Assembly (NCBI GenBank): GCA_037074615.1
Contig: CM073560.1
Coordinates: 565,501-629,500, forward strand
Reading direction: 5' to 3'
DNA length: 64,000 nt
Source: Leucaena leucocephala
Taxonomy: Eukaryota; Streptophyta; Magnoliopsida; Fabales; Fabaceae
The notes under the pieces were generated by a model. The model saw only the letters and a program-made list of their open reading frames with translations, did not search any database and was not told the DNA's origin. Positions 1-12,336 of the stretch are shown here, piece by piece. Within the stretch, counting starts at the first letter, position 1, and every line of letters begins with the position of its first letter. Both the position numbers and the translations under genes were made by a program.

Positions 1-1980
1 AATTTAAATACTTTAAAGTATTAATTATATCTTTAAATATTTTAGAATAATAATTATACTTCCAAAATTTATTCAAGATACTAGATGCACATTTACCCTA
101 AAATATATCAATATAACTATCTATGGGCAATTTAATATTAATCTTTATAAATATTATAACCTTTTTCTTTATTTATATAACCTAAAGCTAGATGGCTTTG
201 TAATCATTTTTTATTTAATTTTCGGAATTATATATATTTTGCAACTAATTTCCCTAACTTCCCGTAATTATGTTATAAACATGAAACTATAGAATTCTTT
301 ACAATCTGGTCCCTGTAAATTCTTATTTTAGTTCATTAAAATCTTAGAATGTTACTAACTCAATTATGAGAATGATCACATGAATACTAAAATCATGATT
401 TAATACACCCTTCCATAGGATGTAGGGATTTGCTTTTAATTTGGTTCAATTTTTGGGTTGAAGAAAAATAAAATTGACTAGGGAGTACTAAGCTAAGTAT
501 TATATTATTATGCTATATATAAATATTTTTTAATGAAGCAGCCTTCTTATTAAAGTAGGGTTCAAATTTAGAAAGGATTGGAATAACACTTCAATCTAAA
601 TCCCACGTTCGTTTTCTCTTTTGGTAAGCATATTTTTGACTGATCATGAAAAGAATCTCCATCCCTCTTCAGTTTTTTTTTTTTTTGTAAGTACAAATGG
701 TGAGATAGAGATTAATAGAGTAGATAAAATTTTTTATCCTTTTTTCTTGTGTCATTTTCTGACCAAAGTCTCTTGAACTTAAACATAACAGAATTTTAAT
801 CCCTCCCCATACTTTATTGAATTAAAAATTTATTTTCCTTTTAAAAATACAGATGTTATACTTGACATTATTAATTAATCTAAATTCAAATATCATTAGA
901 TCCCAAATAAGAATAATTCAAATATCATTCACAAAAATTGGATTTAAAATTTAAAATAAATAGTATTGAGCTCGTTTTTTTTATACTATTATGAGTTTTG
1001 TGTATTACATAAAACTTATCAAATAAGTCAACCATCATGGTTAATAGTTTTGAGAGCCATCTTTATCTAACAAATTTTAGTTTACCTCTGCTGTGGGCAA
1101 GAAATTCATAAATAAAGGCATAATGATGTTATGTATCTTGAAATTTTACACCTCAAAATACTCTTTTAATATTTAATTAAAAAGTTGATATTAATTTCTT
1201 AAATATAATATATATATTTTATTTTTATAATTTTTTTTAAATTATCCCTATTGATATCTCTCAACAATAATCAACTAAGAGAATAAGAAAAAAATTAAAG
1301 AAGATAATTAAGGTATTTTAATAAAAATATATCATACTAACTAATTTAATTAACTTATTTAATCTAATCAAATTAGTTAAATAGACTATATATTAAGAAT
1401 AAGAGGAATACATTTATTTTTCAGCTTTTTACTATTTTCTGATTTAGTAACTATTATTTCTCCTTCTTTCCATTTTAATAATAAACACATAATATTTTTA
1501 ATTATTTCTCCTTCTTTTAAATTGTGCATCATGCACTGATGATTAAATCTAATTAGTCTTTAACCAATGCTTGTGAAATGTTCAAACTTCAATCGCTCTC
1601 TAAAATAAAAACCCTCTCTAATAGAAAACTAGTCTTAAAACACGTTTCTAATAAAAACAATTTTGAAATGAACCATTATTTTAAAAACAATATTTATTTT
1701 CCGGACAAAAAAAATAAAAATAATTATTTAGTATATTTTAATTAGATTTTGAATTTAAATGCATGATAATAATATATCTACTATACAAAATAGTAATAAC
1801 ATATACAGGAACACGTAATTGAAGAAGAGTAGTGTCTCGTAAAAGAAGAAAGGAATTTACGCATTAAAAAAATGGGCCCGTCGCTATCATGCGCCTTGGG
1901 TCACTATCCCCATCCCCTTTTAAATAATTCGAACCATACCCATGCTTAATTTTTCATTTTATTCCCACTTCCAATTGATA
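1..1980. other. AT-rich intergenic spacer
   Basis: No convincing reading frame or RNA gene is visible on either strand. The stretch is dominated by A/T runs and contains one degenerate TA-flanked MITE, listed separately. The composition changes at about 1870-2100, where GC-richer sequence begins that looks like the promoter and leader of the next gene. Confidence 0.6.
1161..1408 (-). mobile_element. Stowaway-like MITE, degenerate copy
   Basis: The element is flanked by TA on both sides. Its right end, read on the minus strand, gives TTCCTCTTATTCTTAATATA, matching the terminal repeat of the better-preserved copy at 61628-61874. Internal blocks also align with that copy in reverse orientation: an AATTA-CCCTAT block, a TCAACAATAAT block, and TTAATCTAAT-AAATTAGTTAAATA near the end. 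It has no coding capacity. Stowaway-type elements are non-autonomous relatives of Tc1/mariner and insert at TA. Confidence 0.6.
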
Positions 1981-3318
1981 ATTCTTATTATTCCATGTGG
2001 TGATCGGAGATTCTCCTGCTAACTCCTTCCGATTGCACGCGCCACCCTCGTTGATCCCACCGCCGGTCACCTTGCTACGTGATCTCTCCACCTCTACTCG
2101 GTACTGCCAATTCGCTTCTTCCTTGATCTAGTTTCTCCGCCCGTTTCCCGAGAAAGTGAAGGACTGGTTTACTGGTTTAATTTCATTGAGTGTGAAAGTC
2201 AGTTGAGGAAGCCGCATAAAAAAAGTAAAGTCTATTTCAAAAGAATTAGTCCAACTCTAAGTCGTCGTCTGGTCTAAAGTCAGCTTATTCAGAGTTTCAT
2301 TTGTTGGCGCTTTCGTTAGTTTTATTTTGCATTAGAAACTGCAGCAACTCTCCGGCGATTGCTGTTCTTGGCTGTCACCGGATTTCGCTATTTCAGTAAA
2401 TGGGGAGGAACTCTGTGTGACGGACTGCATGTTAACATTTGTTTTAGGTTTGGCTGCGTCGGAATAGAGATCTTTTTTCTTCTTCTGCCTTCCTTTAAAG
2501 CGATCCCACTGTGATATGCTTGATAGATTCTTTTGTCGGTAAATTAACAGGGATTCATCTTTTGCTCCAATGAATGAATATGAATTGATTGAGAAATTTT
2601 GTTTTCTTTTCTTCTTTTTCGTGAGGATACTGTTGCTTAACTTTTATTTTATTTTTTTGTTAAATTTTATTGTCAATTTATGCTGTGCATACCATATTGA
2701 AATGTTTAGAAAATCTCCATAAATTGAAGTTATTAGAAGTATTGATTCGAGGAGTTGTTATTTAGTTTTTTTCAAATCTAGAATTTGTTCTCAAAGTTTT
2801 GGTTTTGGCGCAAAAAAATGTGTCATGACTATTTCGCAAAATTCTGAATTTTTATTATGCCTTTCTGACTATAAAGAAAAAATCACTTCCTTTCTGAGTT
2901 TATTGCTATTGAGCTTTTATGCAACACTTTTAACACGTTTTTGGTAATTAAAGATATGGATGCTGCCTTTAAATGGTTTCAGACTCGGTGTTCGGCCTTG
3001 TTTTATGGTCTTCTATATCTGTATCTATACTGTGAGATATGCCTGCACTGTGAGATGTGCTTTTTGCCCCCCCCCCCCCTACACTAAACTCATTCTATCC
3101 TTATATAATAATTTCCTTTTGCTTGAAAGGCTTCAACATTGGTTTGTCCAAGCAAACGGAGCCGCGTACAGAAATCTCATGCTGGTTTGCTGAACTGCCG
3201 ATGAGCAGAACTGATGTTATTGGCAGTAGAAGGAGGAGGATTCTTCTCTTCTTCAGCTTCAGGATATAGTAAGGGCTTGTCCCTTCTTCTCTTGGGTCAG
3301 AGGAGTGAGGATAAACCC
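1981..3318 (+). promoter_or_regulatory. Promoter/5' leader with a probable leader intron
   Basis: GC-richer sequence from about 1990 to 2110 resembles a transcribed leader. A pyrimidine-rich tract ending in the AG at 3299-3300 looks like the acceptor of a leader intron, 18 bases before the chosen ATG. A poly(C) run of about 14 bases lies near 3066-3080, inside that presumed intron. The donor and the transcription start were not fixed. Confidence 0.45.
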
Positions 3319-5542
3319 ATGAGAGTTTCGCCGTGGAACCAGTACCAGTTGGTAGACCAAGAATCAGACCCCGAGCTCCAGCTGGCTTCTACAAAGAACC
3401 GCATTTCCCGCGGTTGCGCTTCCTTTGTTTGCTTTGGTCGCGCTTCCGCAGGGCTTGAAACACCGTGTCCTCTTAAAGTGGGCCCTGCCCAACAGCATGA
3501 TGTCTCACCAGGGTCACTGGTTTCTGACAAAGATCAATCTGCTCATTTTGATAATAGTAATGCTACAAGAAAGATAGCACTTAAAAGTAGCCTGAAAAGG
3601 CCGCAGGATAATAAGCCAGCTCCCATTAAAGTTGCTAATGAACATGACGCATCAGGTGGTGAGGGCAGTGATTTTTCTGTTCAAGTAGAGCGAAGGAAAG
3701 TGCAGTGGACAGATGCCTGTGGTAACGAGCTCATTGAGATACGAGAATTCGAACCAAGGTATTGGAATATTTTTGTTTTCTATAAAATGTTTTAGCCAAG
3801 AATAGTTATATTAATAAAGTATCTGTACTAAGTATTATTTGCTAGTTTATGCTATTTCTTTGTTTGTCAGCGATTACTATTGAATCTAATGATCTTATTG
3901 ATACTTGAGATTCTGTGTATCTGTGCTTTGTGATTGTGCTTGAGCCACAGATTTTGGATTGAACCTTATCATATTGATTCTGAAATTTTGCAATGCCAAT
4001 AGCCTTGATAAAGCTATTGAATCAAGCAATTGACAGAAAGCAAAAGTGAAGAGGGAGGAGATAACTGATTATGGCAATAATCGTTTATTAGTGGTTTGGG
4101 TAGGGAGATGACTTATTATAAGGAGGACATAATAATTGATCCAACTTCTCTCTTTCGGGAGTAGTGCTCTTATGATAGGCACTCAAGCTGGGTGGGGAAT
4201 CTCTAAAAGTTAGTGTCGAGATAGGAGAACTGCCCTACTTAAGTAACTTGTCAAGCAGTTCAATAGTTCATGCTACTTGATGTGAGACTTGAGCATCCCA
4301 CACCATCTTGGTTCTTATCAAATTGTAACTATAAGTAAAAATATCAAAAGAGAAGATGGTCCCTCCCTCATGGGTGGAAGGAGTTTAACTTCGAATGACT
4401 GGGGTTTTTATTCTCAAGTCTTATTTTTGCAATCTCAATTGAATTGGGACAAGTGAAGCATTTCTTGGATTCTCTCTTGAAAATGTAAGGCCTCTTCCCA
4501 GTCAAGTGGTCTTAAATCTGGATCGGTTTAGAATTAACACTATAGATTTTTTGTAGGCTGATAGTTTAACAAACTCTTTCCTCTCATAGTTATCATAAGT
4601 TATTCGGTTGTGTGGGTTTTGTTATTCTGTTCCTTCCATATGCTTTATTCGTATGGTTTTATCACATTAAGGTCCCATATGCAATCCGTTCTATACTCTT
4701 CTCACTACCTTACTGTAATATGCTAACTATCTTAGCAGTAATAAAATTTCAATTGTGCAATTTGCGGAATCTGAGTTTAAGCTATTTTCTGTTGCACTGT
4801 TCATCTACTTGTATCTGTTCCTTTTGGGTCATGGTATGGCGCAGAGCAGAAAGCTCTGTATTCTTTGTTGGTATGCATAGTCATTTTAGAGTTTCTGGAA
4901 GGTTTAAGGAAGGAATGTTTAATAGGACATGCCTGCCTTGAAGTTTTATGTCTTTAGTTTGAGAGATAAGTAATGGAATATTTTAGGATAAAATGCTTGC
5001 TTTTGCTGCATTTAAGGGGCATGAGTTTTTTTTTTCCTTTATTCTCTATGGTTCTTAGCTAATTGCTAGTGCTACTGCAATGAGGTTTCTCTGCGATATA
5101 ATCGGGCAAGGCTACGTTCTATTGTTGTGGTTTCACCTTGTTTGGTTCTCATTTCTGGCCTCTATAAAGGATGCCTCATCCTTTGCCCCTGTATTCTTAT
5201 TTCTTTCTTTTTTTTCCCATAAAAAAAGTGACTTCATCACGGTATAGCACAAAATTTTGACCAATTATGGTAGAAACTTAGTAAAGAATGTAATGACAAT
5301 GGAATAGATATATAATAATCAGTTGGCTTTTCCTGGAGGTCCGGAAATATAGGAAAAATCTGTGTGATTTCAGTAAAAGTCAAAAGAGGTATGTCTAAAC
5401 TATTTTTCTAAATTGTTTCAATAACCTATATGGGATTGACTTACTGAAATAGAAATTGCCATTCACCTGCAGTGAAGTGGATGGATCAGATGATGAATTT
5501 GACGATGGGAATGACAGAACTTGTGCGTGTGCAATTATGTAA
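3319..5542 (+). CDS. Small acidic protein with C-terminal CaaX prenylation motif
   Basis: There are two coding exons, 3319-3758 and 5473-5542, joined across a GT-AG intron with the phase kept (AG plus T makes Ser). The product is 169 residues. I chose the ATG at 3319 because it follows a strong acceptor AG at 3300; the frame stays open upstream, so an ATG at 3214 is possible but lies in the presumed intron. The N-terminus reads MRVSPWNQYQL. The middle carries a basic block and the motif RRKVQWTDACGNELIEIREF. The C-terminus is acidic (DGSDDEFDDGND) and ends CACAIM. Cys-Ala-Ile-Met is a canonical CaaX box with Met last, favouring farnesylation, and the Cys two residues upstream could be palmitoylated. 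I recognise it only as a conserved plant protein of unknown function. Membrane attachment is inferred. Confidence 0.75.
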
Positions 5543-7050
5543 AATTGAATCTCCACCATAAGATGAATGGAACTCATTTGCGATGCGTCCAGGGAATCAC
5601 TCCTACTATATATATAACGTCACTCAGCTTGTGGAGAATGGAGCAACAAATTTTACAGGACATCGGAGACGGACATGGGAGAGAATTCAAAACATGACCT
5701 ACCTGAGTGATCGAGACTGTCGCGGCCTTCAATTGTTCACCTACTTCTCATCATCAATCAATTTATTGTATATTTCTTGTGGGATTACATTATCTTTTGA
5801 TTCATCACATTTATGCCATTTTATGTTCTCAATGTTTATGGATCAACAAGGTTTTAGTCCTATGTTCTCATCTTCATCTAGAAGGAAGATTGTACAAGCC
5901 TGAGATTCTATACAAGTATTTCATATGGTGATCCTGATACCCACTCATGGAATACAACTATTGCACCTTTCCTCGTACAACATTAAAAAAGGGAGAATTA
6001 TTGAGAGATTTTATAGAAAGAATATAATAATTAAAAAATCTCACAATAAATAAGCAGTATGTAATAATAAATTCTAATACAAGAGATAATAATAAGTGTA
6101 TGGCTACCTACTTATTTAGGGATTTTAGTAATTATTTTTGGGACTTTATAGTGATTCTCTATTAAAAAAAAGAAAAAGAAGGAGTTTTTGAGGTAAAATC
6201 AGGATTGTGAACAGAGGAGTGAGACATTGAGAATTATTTTGCTAGCTGCAAGGAATTTAGGGTTCATTTGGTTTCCCTGAGTTGTCGTTCGAGTTATGCG
6301 GGTGAAAATGATGTGTGTCAGTGTTCTCTTGGTGGTGTGTTTGAATGGGGCACCGCTCCTCCACCAGAAAAACTGTCATTTATCAAACGTTTAAGGTCCA
6401 GCTCAGGATCCTTGGCCTGTGCGATACACGCGTCTATTTAGCAAGTTTGACAATAAAATTACCTTTTCTTTTCTGAAAACATTTGTCAAACACAACAATA
6501 ATATTAATCAAATACTTTTGCTAAATACATGCGGTTCCATTTTCAACATTTTGTGTGGAATTCCATTCTTAAAAGTTAGTGCTCATTGAAAAAGAATCAT
6601 GATTTCAAGTTTCAATTTTGTACGTAAAAAAATATCATTAGAAGAACTTAAAATTCATGATTCAATTCAACTAGATTCGATTTAAATTAGTTGAAATAAA
6701 ATTGCAACATATATGACTGTTTAGATTAAAAAAATTAAAAAAATCAAACTAAACGAACTAATCTCAAGGAAGTTATATTACATATGAGGTAAGCGACGTT
6801 GTTGGCAAGAAGAAAATTGGTAAACGACATTCATAATTCAGTCAAGGCCGGGGAGATGGCACCTTCCCCTCTGCCACTAAACTAGAGCCACTTTTTTATC
6901 GAAACTTGGCCATGCCTTGTCCACACAACCTTTCTCTGATAACGATAAGCCAATTCACTTCCAAATCCACAAATCCAACAAAACCCGGTTCACGAAAATT
7001 CTCAAAGCATCAAACTTTGAAGTTGAAGTCTTAAAAAAACAAAAAAAGAA
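5543..7050. other. 3' UTR and spacer
   Basis: The first few hundred bases are probably the 3' UTR of the CaaX gene. Short open frames near 5583-5930 have no recognisable domain and lack coding character. The remainder to about 6900 is AT-rich spacer. The leader of the next gene probably lies between 6840 and 7088. Confidence 0.5.
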
Positions 7051-7088
7051 AATCTGTGGGAAATTGGGTATCGCCACCAGCGAAGAAA

Positions 7089-9489
7089 ATGTCAGTGGCA
7101 TCTTCAATCCCATGCATCAAAATCCCATCTTCTTCTTCCTCAACATCTTCTCCATCTTCTTCTGCACCATCCTATTCCCTTCGATTTTCCTCCTCTTCTC
7201 CCAAGTATTATAGTTTCGCTATAAGGAATTCTCAGACGGAAGGGCCTCTGAGAAGACCAGTGTCTTCTCCTTTGAGGGAACCCTTGAAACCCACCCCTCC
7301 ATCTCCACCGTCTCCGTCGCCTGCGGCTCCCCCTCCTCCTCAGCTGAATGTGGCTGCTGTTGTTGCGGACGACAAGAATGTTGTTACGTTAGAGTTTCAG
7401 AGGCAGAAGGCGAAGGAGCTTCAGGAATACTTCAAGCTGAAGAAGCTGGAAGAAGCAGATCAGGGCCCTGCTTTTGGTTTCGTCAGGAAAAATGAGATCA
7501 ACAATGGAAGGTAAAGCATTACTTTTTTTTGGAGACAATGAAATTGGAGCTTTTCTTTATGTTGGTACAACTGCGTTGATTGCTAGATTTTTTATTGAAT
7601 GTTGGAATGATGGGCTATTGGCCAGAATATGGATGGATTTAAACAACAGTTGAGCAAGTTTTATGGGATAATTGCTTAATTACTCGTTGCCTTATTTTTC
7701 TCTCTCTCTCCAATAAGAATTTTCTTGGTTGATATAAGTCCCAAGCAATAGCAGCGTTGGACTTGCTGAGCTTAATTTGTAGTCTAAGAATTAGGAGCAG
7801 GAAATGAAGATGACCATGAAAATGACTCATAGAAGCTAAATCTTTGTGAAACCTTTTGGTGTTCTAGTTACTGTCATGCCCGGTTTATAGCGAGGTCTAT
7901 TTTATTGCCTGTCATTAATTGGACATGCTTATATAGATGTACGTTTATATTATGCTTTTCATTCCTTTTACTCTTGTTTTATTGTGATAAACTATGAATC
8001 TGTAAAATTTATTCTGAGACTATCAACTTTTTCCTACATTTTCTTCCTCTAAAACAGTTGTAGAATTCACCGAAAGCTATTCTCCAAGGCTATTTTTAAG
8101 TTTTATAGCCTATGTTTGTAATTTCAGTTTGTCACTCCTTTGTGACATTGGTCAAATCCAATTTTGTGGAATTTCAATTGGACATCAGATACAAAATTAT
8201 AGATAGGAAACGTTAGAACAAATTAGTGCAACCAAATGGAGGGTGACCATGTAGAAAACTGAATCAAACTACTTACCTTTTGCTTTTGGGTGGCTGTGTA
8301 AAGGGGCAGACGAACTACCCTATTTTTTTTTAGCATTTTCATAGTCGTATCCTCGTGCAGTAGGGAAAAACTTTGTAAGCTTTGCTTCCTTGCAAAGTTG
8401 GAGTAACTTGTTTGATTCTTCCCAAGCCAGCGCTGCACCAACTCTTAAATGGGAATGACACTACCACACTTTCCCTCACCACACATTTTTAAGAGGGAGA
8501 GTGAGATGACTTAGTTTACTTTCAGAAGGACTGATTCACTGAGCACTTTTAAGCACTTCATAGAAAGAATGGGTTCATCAATGGGAATTTCACTGCAATT
8601 AGATGTTGTGAGTGACTAAGCCCAGTCTTAAGGTTGGCCCATACTTGCACTAGCTTATATGTAGTGAAAATTCAGTCCTATCTTGAGCTTTTGCAGGCTC
8701 TTTCACAAGAAGATTGAAATCTATGATCTATGGTTCATTGAATTCAAGGGTGAAGGAATTTAATTTATTTAGGAACCTACTTCCTTGAGTGTGCTTTTCC
8801 ATGTTCGCACACATCATTCCTTACATTTGTATTTTGTATATATATATGTCCTTATCCTTAAAGCTTTCTTCAAATCACAGTGACGAAAAACTCTTCAAGG
8901 TAGACCTTACTGAATTCATGAACAAACGATAGGCTGACTTAAGATTCTTTCAATGGCCATTACAGTTAGTGAAAATGAACGTTGAGGGAAGTAATCTGAA
9001 AATAGATTCAACACATGGCAAGATATGGTTATAGGATCAAGTGAACAGCTAAGAGATATGGTTATAGGATCAATACTTTTTGGACACTGACTGGGACCAA
9101 GTTAGTATAATGATATATGCATCATTCTGACCCCCGAAAAACTGAACGTGAAGGAAACCCTAAAGATGTGCATGCGCGCGCACAAGACTGCATATTTCGC
9201 GCCCTCCTTGTGCTTAATATCTACTCTTTTGATATGATGTTTCTTACATATTAATGTGTTTCTGTTGGGTATTCTTTGGTTCTTCTATATTGAATGAATG
9301 CATTTCAGGCAAGCGCTACTTATTCATTTGAGATGTTTAATTTGCGCTGTGTGTTGGGAATTTGGTGGATGCAGATGGGCCATGTTCGGTTTTGCGGTTG
9401 GGATGCTAACAGAGTATGCAACAGGATCAGACTTTGTCGATCAAGTGAAGATCCTTCTTTCGAATTTCGGGATCGTAGATTTGGAGTGA
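7089..9489 (+). CDS. OHP2: One-helix protein 2, chloroplast thylakoid
   Basis: There are two exons, 7089-7510 and 9375-9489, joined through an Arg codon, giving 178 residues. The N-terminus (MSVASSIPCIKI, then Ser-rich) is a typical chloroplast transit peptide, followed by a Pro-rich linker and EFQRQKAKELQEYFKLKKLE. The membrane segment carries the LHC/Hlip chlorophyll-binding signature NEINNGRWAMFGFAVG, then MLTEYATGSDFVDQVK. In plants OHP2 acts with OHP1 and HCF244 in synthesis or stabilisation of photosystem II reaction-centre protein D1; that role is family knowledge. An in-frame ATG at 7056 would add 11 residues, but the ATG at 7089 matches the family start. The exon break falls just before the helix, so all of the transmembrane segment is in exon 2. 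Confidence 0.93.
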
Positions 9490-10900
9490 ACAATGTTAAT
9501 GTTCCATGTTGTTGATAGTTCCGACCCTTATTCATAATAATATATTTGTGTAATTTGTTACTCTCATTTTATAACAAGCAACCAAGTTGCATGGAATAAC
9601 AACATTGAGAATTTTCTTCTTTCATTATGCTCCACTCTTAGCTAGATACATAGATATATAGCATTTGGTAGTCCATTTTAACCATTTCTCATATACAAAA
9701 AATAAATATTAGTTGAGTCATTTTATTATGTTCTAGCTTAAAAGTTTTTTTTTTTAAATTTACCTTTATTTAAAAATAAGAGGTACACATTTCAATCTGA
9801 ATTAATTAATTCTCTATTACATTCAAAGGGGTAAAATTGGTAGACATTCATTAATATTCTCTTAGGTGGGTTTATATTAAAGACCAATTTTTTATTTTTA
9901 AAATGGACTTATATATAAGACTAAAGCTTTTATAATTATATTTTTTTATTTTTTTTAAATAATTTTTGAAAAAGGCTTTAAAAATTAATAAATTTTAAAT
10001 TGAGACTTTAAATATTATAAATGACAGGGATCTATTCTAACATTTTAAATTTATAGATACAAAAAGATAGATGACGAGGCATTGAAGCAACCAAATTTTT
10101 TTTTTTAGGTTTTAATTCACTATTTTCTACTTTACCTTTTAATAAATAAAAGGGTTGATTATTGAGTTGGTTATACAAATTTCTTTTCGTAACATCAAAT
10201 GCTTAATTATATACTCCATTCCCCTTTCATTTCTTCCTTTTCTTCTTAAATTTCAAAAATATTAAATTTGTCCTCATGACTATAAGAAAATATTTAATAT
10301 TTTATAAAAAAAAGTGAAAATAATATTAAAAATTAATTTCTTTTAATTACGATTAAGGAAAATGAGTATAAATAAATCGCATCTTTGGATTCCCACCGAG
10401 GAAATTAATTATGATTTTACTAAATCATAGTATTAATTAAGTTAATCATTGTAATTAAAATTGGCTGTCAAGTATTTTCACATCTCATTGGAAAATATTG
10501 AATCTAACTTGTTCTGAATCAAGCCCCTTCTTTCTCCTTGTGTTAAGTCCAATCTCATCTATCTAGAGACTTCATACCCCTCATCAATAGATTTTCAATC
10601 CCAATATCAATAACTAAACACATGAAGTTTTATTAGCAATGAAAGAGATTAATGTAACATCTAATCTAATTTTTAATTAAGCCATGCATGCAGGCTAGGA
10701 AAGATTAAACAAAATCATGATTTCACACAATGAGCAGAAAATTTGAAGACCTAATTCACATAAGCAAGTAGCAATTACTATCATTCATCACAACATGAAG
10801 ACCTAATTCACATGCAGAAGGAGCAAAACCAACCACTTATAACAAGTTCAAACTAAACAGAAAAAGAAAAAAAACGGTTGTTCATCTTCAATTGATGTCA
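9490..10900. other. OHP2 3' UTR and AT-rich spacer
   Basis: A probable polyadenylation region follows the stop (AATAATA near 9535). Beyond it are only low-complexity A/T tracts; I see no gene or RNA feature. Confidence 0.5.
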
Positions 10901-10907
10901 TCTTCAC

Positions 10908-11212
10908 TTAATTTAATGATGTCGTCAAAATCCACCACTTTATACTCCCAGGAATTGATGCTGTTTGGAACTTGCTTTCTTGGTTCTCGAGCGTCTGAAT
11001 CATAATACCCTTCTGCAACAAGTCCACCATAAACTCATATGCTTGTTGATCCATCGCTTCATCAATAGCTGATTTTAAATCTTCTATAAGTAAAGCCATT
11101 GTTGCCTCCTCTCTTTTCTGTGTCTCCATCTTCTTCCGATCATATTCATCAGCACTAACGTTAGTCTCCTAAATTGCTCATTGAGAGCTTGCTGATCTCC
11201 TTCCCCAGACAT
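10908..11212 (-). pseudogene. Small frameshifted gene remnant, unknown family
   Basis: On the minus strand a polypyrimidine tract and AG precede ATG at 11212, which opens MSGEGDQQALNEQFRRL. The frame is then lost by one base. A second frame continues as DEYDRKKMETQKREEATMAL and runs to a stop at 10908, with charged, helix-like composition. Together they look like one short protein broken by a frameshift, or two exons of a gene I cannot splice. I do not recognise the family. A shortened inverted copy of its start lies at 11392-11508. Confidence 0.35.
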
Positions 11213-11391
11213 GTTTAATTCCTGCAAGAAAAAGGTGGGGAGGAAACAGAACTAGACTGAAACTCATTAATCTTTTTCCGATCATGGATGCTTTTTATTG
11301 TTGTTGGAAATTCTTAAGTTTTAATGTTTTTGGATGAGTTCTATAGACTGAAACTCATTAAATTTTTTTCCTCCCAACTTTTTTTTTCCAG

Positions 11392-11508
11392 AAATTAAAC
11401 ATGTCTGATAAAAGAGATCAGCAAACTCTTAGTGTGAGATTAGTCACTGCTATTAGCAGTAGATACCCTAATTTATATAAAAGAAATATTGCATACACCA
11501 ACAAATAA
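11392..11508 (+). repeat. Inverted partial duplicate of the 11.2 kb gene start
   Basis: The plus strand reads AAATTAAACATGTCT then GAGATCAGCAAACTCT. This mirrors the minus-strand sequence around 11225-11165 (GAATTAAACATGTCT then GAGATCAGCAAGCTCT). Both copies are preceded by a pyrimidine tract and CAG. The plus copy opens a 35-codon frame (11401-11508) that diverges after about 12 codons. It is best read as an inverted duplication of an exon start rather than a gene. Confidence 0.5.
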
Positions 11509-11509
11509 A

Positions 11510-12330
11510 TTTGAAAACACTTTGTGCTCTAAGAATAAACAACATATATATCAGTATTTTAAAAATTGAAGTAGTCATTAAGCTGATGAACCTATTGGTT
11601 CATGATTCACTAATCAAACTATGGTGGAGCATGTTATAATAAAAATATATTTTGAAGCAGTTAACGCTAATACATTTTTTTAAGAAAAATAAAATTGTTA
11701 AAAACTATAATTACATTATAAGATATGCAATATGAAAAATGAGATGACCAATTTAGGAAAATATATGGGAAAATCCCTGATAAATACATTTTGAATTTAT
11801 GAATCCCAAATCAATACTCCCAATTTCAAAAATCTCAAATGACCAATTTGGGATTTGTAAATTTTTATCAATTTATCTATATACCCTTTTCTTATTTACT
11901 ACTTCTCTCTCGTTATATCACAAATTGTAATGTCTCGCCTCCTTATTTTGCCCTTCTTCTTCCCTCTCCATTCTCACTAGGAATAGCTTGAAAAAATAAT
12001 TATAAACTTATGAGACAATCAACTTGAATTGAAGTCTTACAAAATAAATTTATTAACTAACTATTATATTTAGAACTAAAATAATTTATGACAAGTCTTG
12101 TTAATTATTTACAAGCTACTAACCACAAAAAGTCATTTTTCAAACTTCATGTAATATAATGTACGACAATTTATTTAGTTACTATTAAATTTGGTTAAAT
12201 TTTTATTTATAATTTTGATATATAATATTTTAAAGTTAATTTAAATTCTTAAAATTTCAACGCTTGATGAGCTCTTTGGTTGAGCTTTTCACGACGCTTG
12301 ATTAAACTTTAAATTTCAAAAGCAGTAATT
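11510..12330. other. AT-rich spacer
   Basis: I see no coding sequence or structured RNA. It would be the upstream region of the peroxidase remnant, but no clear TATA box stands out. Confidence 0.45.
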
Positions 12331-12336
12331 AATCCG

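Noticed and set aside
4127..4330. Possible LTR fragment (GTGAGACTTGAGCATCCCAC)
   Set aside because: No second LTR, primer-binding site or polypurine tract was found; it lies in the intron of the CaaX gene.
5583..5931. Two overlapping frames after the CaaX gene
   Set aside because: They lie in the likely 3' UTR and lack coding character or known motifs.
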